NCBI GenBank assembly: GCA_002633005.1 | Contig: NMRA01000762.1 | Span: 1 to 32,597, forward strand | Length of the DNA: 32,597 bases | Reading direction: 5' to 3' | Origin: Phoronis australis | Lineage: Eukaryota; Phoronida; Phoronidae | Translations under genes and position numbers: made by a program | The notes under the pieces: model-generated | Databases searched by the model: none | Told to the model about the DNA's origin: nothing | The model's input: only the letters and a program-made list of their open reading frames with translations | In this document: positions 10,903 through 22,900 of the stretch, piece by piece | How positions within the stretch are numbered: position 1 is the stretch's first letter | How the letters are laid out: the number at the start of each line of letters is the position of its first letter

Positions 10903-13900
10903 GTGAGACATGCCTTCATAAATTATTGAAGATTTTAATGTTCAAACTGCTCCTGGGCGTGACATCAATTACCAGTGCAGTAAAATCTCCCCAGCTTAGG
11001 ACGCAGTATGGCCGACAGGTGAAATTTTATTTTCTCGTGTTTTCATAAGTGATACATAGCACTAAAACAATGCTTTGTCATTTTCAAATTTTGTACCACA
11101 CTTACTGACGGACAATATTTTGACAATTAGTGTTAATTTACGTTAATGTTGGAAGCCGTTGAAAATAAAGAAAGTGATATTTTGGAAATTATTTTTGTCC
11201 AACAGTGATGAGATTTTACTGTAGTTCTGTTGATGTGATTTTGTCTGCCCACCTTTCTGGACCTTGTGAGAAATATTCCAAGGCAACATTTCTAGATTTA
11301 GGTATTTTTAACCCTCTGTAAGGCATGGTGTCTTAAGACCTGTGCAATTATTGAAGAGAATCGTTTTGACATCTAAGAACTTAGGCTTGGCACCTCCCTG
11401 AGAAGTAAAAGGTTCAATGAACTTGAGAAGTTTATTTTGAAGCCTAATTAGAACCAGGTGTTCTGCGGATCTTTAAATTGAACTCATTAAAAGCGAGCTC
11501 AACTTGTCTATAGACCTTTCCACATTACTGATAACATACTTATGGTTCATACTTTTCCTGAGTTTCTTTACTTGTCAAACATGGTTTTAGAATGCATTTC
11601 TTGTGAAATTCCTAAGATTATTCTTGAACATTCTGGTGATAAGCTGTCAGGTGATGACAATGTTGATGTGTTGGTCACTCTTAAGGTTTTGTAGGACCGT
11701 AAAAAATTGTCAAAATTTGGCTAAGTTTGGAGCTTCAAATTTAGGATTCATATCGAACTTTCAAATACTTTGCTTTGTGCTCTGTTCTATAACAGTCTGT
11801 TAAGAACTGTTTTTTTTAAATCTTCCAACTTTGTACGGGGGGCTAACAAATAGGATTTTCATTAAAGAATATCAAAATTTGCACAAATCGAAGAGATATA
11901 GGGAACTGTAACAGTGTCTTTGAGATTTCATCTCATGTACATTAAATGAAATATGGTCTTTGCTTAAGAGTGTACTTTTCTGTTTGCTAAATTTCATTGA
12001 AAACACATACTCTCAATTAATGATAGATTAGTATTAAGTCAAAAATCAAATTCTACTGGATTTCTATGGAAACGTTCACAAAGCTAGAAATCCTTAGTGT
12101 TGTAGGCATTTGGCTGAATCCACGGACTTGTCGATAAAGTCTTGCATAACCTTAATGTCTAGATATGTATTAGACTTCCTTAGTATTATTTTAATGAGAT
12201 TTAGTTCCAGCCAGGCTTCAATCCTGGATCTTGGTTCACTTAAGCCAATCTGCCAAGATCCTCTCGATGACAAGTTTAAGTTTTAAAGCGCATTTAGCTG
12301 GTCTCTGTAACTGGATTCCAGTCTCTCAAAATCTCTCAGATTTCCCACGCTATTACTACATTTGTATTGGAATTTTTTAAGTTTACAATTAGATGTGTGA
12401 ATGAGAAGACTGAACATCCTCTTAAGATAAGCATTTACCAAGACGTCTTACTTGTAATTCAAGAATCTCTTGTACTTCTTAGCCTATGATTATATTAATG
12501 TGGAAAATGCTTAGAATATTCTGAACAAATGGAATGAAATAACTGTGGGTGAACAGAGCCTAACCTCAGGTAACATCATTGGAATGTAGTGACCCTTCTG
12601 CAAGCAAGAAGGCAGATCTGTCAACGGATTTGGGGGCAACTATAAAAATGCAGATTAGACATCTGATGAGGGCTCACATGAATTTTTTATTATGTCTTAT
12701 AAAACTTCTGATAGGACATCATGTTAAAGTTGGTTTTAGGGAAATAAATGGTCAGTAAAAGGCTTATATATCATGCGCTTATCCAATCTTTAATGTTATG
12801 TAGGACCATAGAAAAATGTCCAAATTTGGCTAACTTCAGAGTGGTTGATCGGATACATACAAAACTTCCAGTTACACGGTTTATGCGATGTTCTCCAGAA
12901 AGGTTTCAGGAATCGTTTTCAACATTTACTTTTTTTGCAGGAAGGGTATTCAGAAATAGGACTTTTATGATTTTCATGAAAAAAAAACTCAAAAATTGCA
13001 TCAAAGAAAAACAAAATTATAATTTAGAAAACTGTGTTACAGTATGTTTGGATTTCATTTTGAAGATTTATATCAAATGAAATTTTGACGTGTTATTGAT
13101 ATTGTTGTTTGCTATTATACCTTTCTCTTGTGCTAAATTTTACTAAAACGTCCAGTCACATGACCTATAGAAGTGTATCAAGTCAATAATTATTTTTTCT
13201 GACTTTCTGCTTAAAAATATATACAATTTTATGAGTTAAAATATCTAGTCTTTTTTTAGATATTTGACTCGATACACAGACGTCTTCGAATATCCTACAA
13301 AACCTCAAAAAGACGAGCACCCACTTGTATTATCTCATGGCTGATGTCTTCAATGTCTGGCCAATATACTGTTGTAGCTACAACTCTGTGTAAGAATCAC
13401 TCTTGTCCGAGGTCAATCGTCATCTTGATGATCTCATCGCCAGTTGTTTGGGTAGCTCGTTCAATTAGTGTGCGCTCCACAGGATGGGCATGAAAGCAGG
13501 GGTTAATTCAGAATTTCAAAAATAGTACGTCCAAAATGGGTAATTGGGCATGTCAATTTCTCAGGGTGTCTGTGGCCAAGAATGCCTGACTGCGTTTTTA
13601 AGTCCCAAAATCAAATTGCTGTTATAGTGTGGGGTTCACTGACTGTGAAGACATGGTTTTGCATTGAATTTTTTGTGTTTTCCATCATTTCTAAGCCAAC
13701 ACGATGTCAGGCATCCCAGAGTTGCTGCTTGCAAGTTAAAATCTAGGGTGTCTAAATATGGGCCAGAGTGTCCATTTGGATGTCTTGGACACTTTTTAGA
13801 TGAATTAAGGCCTGTGTAATGTCCTCTATTGACATACTCTACAATGTAATGTATTATTTCAGCCTGCATATGACCGGGACTGACAGCGTGCAGAAGTGGC

Positions 13901-16900
13901 TTGAAGACCTGCGCCTGATGACGGAGACTGAGTGTATGTGTGTTCTGCAGGGCAAATCACTCAGTAAAGAGGGAAGTGAACCACGCTTGTCACCCTGTAA
14001 ATCTGTCAAGGGTAGGTCACTTTCTTCAATTGGTTTTCCGTTATATAGATTTTAGGACTGTCATCTTTTTGAAATGTATAACTATTGAATTTTTTCTAGT
14101 TAGAGTCATTTACACTTGTGTTAATAATGAGATTCAACATATTCTCAGGCTCTCAAAAATCTGCAACTGTTGTTTCTCCTTATGTATGACTTATTTCTTT
14201 TTACAAATGCAAGACGAGACATTGAAATATACCCGTGTCCCAACATAATAGTCACCCTAGCTGTGACTCGGCGATAAGCACCCACGATCTCACATTTAGC
14301 ATGAATTGAGTATCAGGTTTTGCTTCATATGTTGCTCATGACTTCAAAGTGTGTGTGCATATGATTGCATGTATTTCTTCTACAATTTGCCAGAACGTTT
14401 AAGTATTTTTAACTTAATTAGTTGATTAGCTCTCACAAGATGAGAATTTTGAGGAAAAGTCACATCATAGTAGTGATCAAAGATCTGTAAAGGACGTCAA
14501 TTAACTTCTTAAGAAGTTTTAAGTGTTGTTGATTGTGTTTATGAAGTTGCTGTATTGCCTTAATACTGTAATTACTTCGTTAGCGTGGTGTCAGGGCTTT
14601 TATCGTAGCTAAATCAGCCCAACATAATTTCCTGTTTGAAGATTTTTTCAAAATGTAATTGTCAGTCATAATGAGTGCAAGCATGTGATCACACAACATC
14701 AGCGTTTTTATTTAGTTGACACATGATTGGTACCCCATTCACACTGAAGACTTAAAGCGATTTAAAATCGGTTTGGGTTCAAATGGGTTTGGAAAGCATG
14801 TGTAACTGGCAGCAGTTTAGCTCAAATCGATTCACCATTAACCTGTCCATGGAGATGATTTTGAATCGATTTAACCTCAACTGATTCCCGACTTGTGACA
14901 TGTGAATTATCCACAGTTGAATTGAATGGATGGTGGAAGTGATGTATGCTTGTGCACATGCATGTGCAGATCAAGGTTTCTGTATCTATGCTTGTGCATA
15001 TGCAGATCAAAGTTTCTGTATCTACCTCTGTCCACGAGAAGCATGATTGTTGCAAAACCATGACCCTCTTTTCTTATCACTTGACTGTATTCATGGGATT
15101 TCCGAAGAACGAAGACTCAAAAAAAAAATACGCTAACACTGTGAAAGCAATCCAGTTGTCTGCCATTTATTTGGAAGCTCTTGACAGACAGGTGAGAAGT
15201 GGGCAGACGTTGGATTGTTTAAGCCGATTTGGTCCATTTAGTGTGAATGGGACTGAGAAGAGTTGACTTCAGCCAATCAAGATAAATCAATTCTAAATAA
15301 ACCTATTTCAAACTTCAATACACGAATATGTGTAAGGGTAGATTTGATAACTGCATAGTATATAGCTAAATATTGTTTGGGACAGTTTAACGTTTCCAAT
15401 GGTTTTAAGTAATGCAGCTTTGCATTTATTATTCTTTAGAATGTAATTTTATATCTTGAAATATAGACTAACATACTGGTTTTATTGGCAAAGGTTGTCC
15501 TTATTTTGGAAATCTCTTGAATTAGCTATTCAAGTTTGTCTCACTGTTAAAGTCATGAGTTCTTTGGACTATCAGATAGCCTCTATCATGTCATGTAGAA
15601 AGAAGTAAAACACCTTAAAATTAGATAAAAAAATCACTAACATTTGAGTCTTAATGAGTGTGTCGCTTCATCAGGTGTGAAGACGTGTGGCAATAGGCTT
15701 CCTTATACCAGCCTGTTTAGAACTTGTTATATTTATTACCCGAAACTAATTCAAATATGGAATTTGTAGCTTTAAAGTTGCAACTAAGATTTGTAATTAA
15801 TTTTATAGGCTCGGATACGTAAGGTTGCCCCAAGTTGTTACTTGACCAGCTAAAATGTCCCTAACAACCCAACACCTAGATCTGCGATTGCACTCGCAAC
15901 CTGTGTGACATACAATGAATCTTTGTATCTTATCATCCCTGCTTAACAAGCCCATCTGTGTTTCATGCCTGATTCACTATGGTATCAACCAGCTCAGCTT
16001 AACTGAGATGCCTGGAGTCCTTAGCAGGACCTGTACTGTAACTGTTGTATGTAGACCTTGGAATTGTGTTAAAAGTATGGTGACATCTGCATGGCGGTTA
16101 AATCGCATGTTGTTCCCCCAAAACTAAGACAGTTTGTGATTTGCTCAGAAATTTCTACCACCCCGACTACAGTACTAGCCAAAAGTGAACAAACAAACTG
16201 ACCCGTTATTATTGTTATTATCGGTCATGACTGCTGAGCGCTAGTGTCATTCCCATCAATTGTGGTTGATTATAAGCAGAAGTAAGCATCACAGTAGGTG
16301 GCCATCAGGAGGGGTAATTTACTGGAAATCTACTGCAATGGAAAAACTATCCAATATTCCTATAGTTTGAATGTAATCAATCGTAAACATCCCTTGTGAT
16401 ATTTTCACAAGATAAGACAAATTCAGCTGACTCATACACTGTTTACAATTAGGTCATCTGTTGCAACACTACTTCATTTCAGAGTTGTTGTTTCCATGGC
16501 AATTTACATAATAAACAGATACCAGGATTTTCCATTGATAAACCCACACCATGAAACACCCATGTATGTTTATTTTGTTTACAACTTCTGGCGTCAAGCA
16601 TCCAGATTGCGGGGTGTTTATTCGAATAATTTCTTCTCAAAAGCCCACTCAGTGTTAACTTTTAAACAGAAATTCAGTTTTGTGAAGCATTTGTCACTTA
16701 TACGAATGAACAACCTGACGAATTATGCATTTATTAACACAAAATTTAAAAACACAGTTTTAAGCAAAAATGTCAAAGTCAGCAAAACTATGGCTTTCCG
16801 TTTACACGCCCTCTTTTCTGAATAAACGCCCGGTCATTTATTTGGTGTTACTAAAACACCTTTTCCAAATACTCTCCCATGGGCTTATCTGCGGTAAATC

Positions 16901-19900
16901 CTGGTATATGTAATGTCCATCATCTATTTTCACATTTAAAAATTGGATTCTGGCAGAATCTCACATCCTTGTTGATGTCTGTTCCGATGTTTACAACACG
17001 GACCTCGCCCTCATGAAAATTGCTATTTGCTGCATCCTGCTGTCGTTGGTTCTTTCTGCCCAACCTGACATAAAGAAACATTTTGAGTGAAGTAGTGTGA
17101 ATTATGTTATTAATTAATTCTATGTATTGTTTCTTGAATTTGTTATGAAGTGACAGCGCCAAGAAATATTGTTACCTGTAGTTTGAATAGTCCCTGGTTC
17201 TTTATTAAGATGGCTACATATTGCTTATCTAGTACGTCAAAAATGAGCCTGGATACAGTATTGAAAAATATAGGTTGCCCGTGAATAGAAATTACAAATA
17301 AAATATATTTTATTCATAAGCTAGTTAGTATAAAAATAAACGTGGCCAGTTTTCGTCTGATACTGTTCATTTCGGGGAAACCTTTTATACCGCAAACATA
17401 ACAATCTGTCTTTTAACTCGTATTTCTGGAATGGCAAACCATAATGATAACAGCTACATCAGAAGTAACACATAGTGCGTAACTATTGACATGGTAAGTG
17501 TCTTAGAGTTTGGCACTGAGACTACAACTAAGTTTGGTACTGAGACTATAAAGCAATAATACTGGAAATTGCACTTCATCTTGGTGCGATTTCTGTGTCT
17601 CCCTATGTATATTTAGACTACAGGCCAACCTCTAGCACCACTTCAGTGTGGTCCCATCCCCTTGAGCACACAACAGGTTCTAGTACTTTGTAGGAAGCGT
17701 TTGTCATGGCGTAACAATGAATTCTTTGTTGTCCGTATTTTGTTTAGGTTTTCACATGTTCATAGTATAATAGATGTGAAAATGTATATCAAACTGGTCC
17801 ATTTAACACATCTAAAGTGACCAAAACACCTGTAGGGTTGAAGTGTACCTGTGGTAATAAGAGCTGAAGGGTTCATGTTTTGTAAATGGGGGCTGTTAAA
17901 AGGATGTTAAACCCTGCTTTGAAGATTTACCTATTGCAACTTTGTCGCCTGTTGTGGTGATGTAAATGTATGGTATAGTGGGATGTAGCATGCCCGCATT
18001 TTGAGAACAAATTTTCTTCACTGAATAACGAGCACGAAGCTGGTTCTGAAAATATGGGCGCGTTATGTCTGACTATACTGCCAGCGGCATTGTGCAGCTA
18101 AAACACTTTCTCATTATAACACCAATTGAATTTGATTCTGTTGTTAGAGGTGGGTGATCATTCCTCACACCTTTCAGTTAACTCATCTGAAACGTTGTCA
18201 ATGCACGTCGAATCAGGTGACTCTTATGATTTCTTATGCTCTAAACTACTCAGGATTGAGAGAATTATTTTGTAACAACCCTTTGAATAGTATGGTTGCG
18301 TTTTTATATCTACCAATATGATTTGAAACTGGATTTGGTATTTTTTGAAGTCCTTGGTAATCAAAAATGATTGACGTGTACCTGGAAGTCAAGCATTAGG
18401 CTTTTTCAAGATTTTACTGGGGATTTTCTGGAATGTGTTCACACTTTTTCTGGTCTTCACAAACTAGTAAATCCTTGAAGTTATGTAGAACTGTATCGAC
18501 AACTGTGAATTTAGCCAAATGTTTAAAAAACTATGGAAATTTACTTTGTAAAAGTAAAAATTTTCTGAAAGGAGAAAGCCTGTAGACTTTTATACCAATA
18601 TGTCTTCAATAAGGTTATGTGACCAGGATTTTTTGGTGTTAACGTGACAAAAAGGAAATATTCTTTCATAGGAAAATAACGATCAGTAACGTTACCAAAT
18701 TTCATTTAATATAAATGTTCGTAATCTAATCTCAAAAATCCTGTTACACTTTTCTAAAATATCTTTCCCTTTTTGTTTTATGTAATTTTTGTTGTTTCTT
18801 CATAAACATAAATGTCCATCGTGCAAAAGCGGAACACTTTAAAAACAATTTCTAACATTTTGGAAAATGTTGCATAAGTACAGTGTGTGATAGTTTCAAA
18901 TTAATCCCATCACAGATTTCTTAGATAAAATTTTTCAAAGTTAGTCAAATTTGGTAATTTTTTAGCCTTACATAGCCTTTATTGTCGAAAAATTTTCTCC
19001 ATTTCAACTAGGGTAAAATCTCACCAATTTCAGACTAAAATAATTACCAAAACATCACTTTCTTCATTTCAAGGGCTTCTGACATTGGTATGAATATCCA
19101 CAATTTTTCAAAATATTGTCCATCAGTAGGTGTGGTATAAAATTTGAAAATAGCAAAGGATCATTTTTGCACTACGCATAAATCATGAAAAAATGAAAAC
19201 ATAAAGTTTCACATGTTCACCACACTAATGACATTTACCAACCTTACTCTCAGGTCATCTTACTGTGAACTAGCTTCAGATCCCAATAAGTGCAATTCTT
19301 TTTACCGTGTTGTGTTCTACTAAACAGCAGTCACTATATTAAGCACTTGGAAAAGTTTGGTTATTTTTTTGTATTGAAGGCTGTCCTTGCAAAGTGCAAA
19401 AATGTCAAAGGTTGGCATTCATTTTTGTTAACTAGTTCATGAATACTTTAACAAACTGTACTCTGTTCACATGGCGTCTTTACTGTGTCTTGTTACTTTC
19501 AGAAATAATTGACACCATCAAAAGCAGAGCTCACATAGCAAGCTCTGAATTTGCCAAAGTGTTCAAGTAAGTACTACTTGCTATCTTCCTAAAAAACACA
19601 AACCAGTTTTAATACAAAACTACCGTAAACCACAGTTTGGTGCTGAACATTAAAGATCAGTCACCCCACACTCCTTTTTGGGATGTGTGAGCTCATCATG
19701 ATGTTCTGGTAAAAGGTTCATGTTTTGAATGTCTGGAATCATGTAACTTTGGCCAAACATGGCTAGAACGCGATACCGTCCTCGGGGGGAGGGGGGGGGG
19801 GTCTTACAGCTGGTACTTAGTCAGTTTCTGCTCATTTCGTGTTGCATTTTCAAGACTTCCAAGAACTATCTTGGTGTGGCAGGTTTTCTCACTTCACATT

Positions 19901-22900
19901 TTAATGGATATGTGGGTGTAGTGTTATTCCTTGTTATTGAGCTAATTTGTGTTACTTAAGTTAGTGCTTGCTGGAACTAATTAACATATAACATTCAATT
20001 TTCACATCACTTGGTGTTTTGTCTAGTGACTTGATTGATTTGCATTTCATTTATTCGACGTGCATACACACCTTGTTAGCATACACATATATATTCTCAC
20101 CTTTAATAGAATTGATAGTCAAACAGAACAGAGTTATAATTAATGATCTGTATATTGAGTCCTGGAGAAGCACACACACCTCTGTTTTTTTCCTATTTGT
20201 CTTACTGGTTATCAATCACAATGAATCATGAATCTGTCGTATGCTGCATTTCAAAAAATATGTTACGTGACAGGTTCTTTTTTTCTTAAAATTATCAAAG
20301 GATGTTGATGCGTACGCCATTATTGACCCCAAGCATGACTTCTTGGTACTGTCTACATAACTTAAAATAGGACTTGTCCATCACAAGACTGTGTGACACG
20401 CCCACTAAGTGTAGCTTGCACATGTCTGTGTGACACGCTGCCCGCCCACTAAATACTGTTGTTGTCAATCGCATTGCACTGCATTTGGAATGAGTAGGCC
20501 GGTCTTCAAATTGACAAACTAGTCTTGCCAACTATTTTGTTCTGTGGACAGCCTAGGAAACAATTTTGACTTAATTAAAAGAACTCTTTGTTTGTGATCT
20601 TTTCGTGTGTTTTGCCTGATTAGATAGACGGGTTGTCCACCTCGGGTGATAAATGACCATGGCAACAATGGCTACAAGAACACTTCGCCATTGTTACCTG
20701 ATTCTGAATGTTTTCGCTTTTCTAGAAAATTGGACAAAGAGAGGTGGAAACATGTTAAAACAGGAGCAGTCCGTTTGACTCAGCACATCAGGAGTTTGAT
20801 ACACGAGTGTAATTCCAGTGTTTATGAGCCGTCACAGTATCTGTATGAGGTAGGACCACTAGAAAAGCACAGATGAGTCAGCGAGTATGTGTTTATATGG
20901 GCTACAGTCATTTGACTCTAATGGCTCTTGCAGTGTAAAATTTGCTTTTAGATTTGGAATGTACAAAGCACGTCAGACTTTATAATCAAAGTGGATTGCT
21001 GTGATGGCTTTTGCCGGCCTTGTTTATTGATTGACATTCATTGAATTTGTTGGAGGAAGTTGGAAATCAGCGTTATGTAATATAATGGTCACTGTGGACC
21101 ATGTTTTTATGTTATTGTTTTGTTCTTCAGGAAGAGGAACTTGTTCTTCAACATTGTGCCAGTCTTGTAGAGTACACAGAAAGGTAGGGTGGCTTTCGTC
21201 ATTGAATGGGCTCGGGCGAAATCTTTCAAGTAAAAATAACTGCTGAAATTATACATTCTTCATTTTATAAAAGATTCAACATTATCTTATAATAATTTTT
21301 TTTTGAATTACTGTATGGCATTAGCTGTGAGGCCGTTCCAAGAAAACTGACTCAATGAAGTCAAATCTTAAATTTAAGTTAATTTTAAGATGGAGCTTCA
21401 ATTTGTCTTAAGTCTGTTCCAAGAAATTGATCTTAAGTTTGACTTAAGTTTTTGGCTTAAGTTTTGCCTTAAGTTTGACTAACTTTCCGGATATAGAAGT
21501 TGGAAGTTGAAACAAATCTTAGACTTAAGTCAGAAATGAACTTAAGACAATTTCTTTGAACGGCCCATGGAACAGAAATTGAAAATGATAAAGTAAGAAA
21601 TAAAGTGCCATTTCCATTTCTTCCATATTGTTTCATAAATAAGTGATATTTTACCAGTTATTGCTGTTCTTAATTTCTGGGCATTTTCTATATCTTGGCC
21701 ATCTTTCACAATGTGAGAAAATACATAAATATTACCATTCCGATTTGAGAAACTGTATTGGATTGTGTATCTCTTTGTGATGTGAAGACGAAATAGTTGT
21801 GACTGTTGTCAGATATAATTTCTGTCTTCATTTTCAATTTCCTAAATAGAATTCGAGTGTCTGTTTAAACATATGCACAAGTGTACCAAAATTCATGGTG
21901 AAAAAATAAGACACGGTATGATTAACGTATGGAAGTACTACAAATGCAACAGCAGTCTGTACTCTATGTGATTTTATTAAATGAGTTTTGACTAATCAGT
22001 TCTTGTGTCCTTGTCTGTGTTTCAGCATTGACATCAATGGTTTCCCGTCGTCTCATAAAATCCATGTTGCCAACATCCTGACTGCCCTGGGCCATTCATT
22101 CAGTGTCATGGTGGACACAGCTCTTGGCCATTTCATAGTGGTGTGTAGTCTTAGGAATAGTGCAGTGCTGAATTGGTTAAACTGAATTTGTGGATTTGAA
22201 CATCGTAAAGTGGCTATAAACCCAGGTTCTGTTAAAGAATTTATCTAACTTTTGATTTTGACCACTTGCTGCTATGAAATTGATCTCATCTTATTAGAAT
22301 AGTAAATCTTGATTAGGTGAGGAAATATAGATCACAAACATTGTGGCCTGCACGCCACCTGATGGCCACATCACACTTACATTTCATTTTGTCACGGACC
22401 TAACTTAAAAATGTCGGTTAGCAACTGGTTTCAGGACTAAGAAAATACTGACTGTAGTATTGCTTGGGACTAGGTTCTATAAGTGTGGTTTGCACGCCAC
22501 CTGATGGCCACATCAGACTTATGTTTCATTAGGTCACGTGACATGGCCAACAGGTGGCGTGCAGACCCGACTTAAAAATGTTTGTGATCTTGTTCCTAAC
22601 TCAGCATCTAGCTGGTTTCACGGCTACAAAAATAGTGACAGTAGTATTGTTTGGAACTATGTTCTACAAGTTGGTACAACTTGCCCCTGACCATCCGAAC
22701 ATCCACACAGCATATCTACCTCCAGTATCAAAGCAGAAATGATAAGAAGGAACTCTGTTCACAAATCACAAATTCCACACATCCTTTCTCTAGATCAGAG
22801 ATTGTGCTGCAATTTTATTTATTTATTTTTATAAAGTTTCTGTAACCAGTTTTATTTTATCTCAGTTTTGCTCAACCCATGAGACAGTTCCTTCTCTTTG

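Noticed and set aside
12195-12300. tRNA B-box-like GGCTTCAATCCTGG in INSC intron 1
   Set aside because: No A box, cloverleaf or SINE tail could be placed around it.
16496-16825. 109-codon plus-strand open frame in INSC intron 2
   Set aside because: It runs through both arms of the fold-back element, has no family resemblance and no splice or start context.
17885-18180. Second copy of the TTAA-type MITE
   Set aside because: A left-end-like TTAAAAGGATGTTAAACCC is present but no right end or second TTAA was found.
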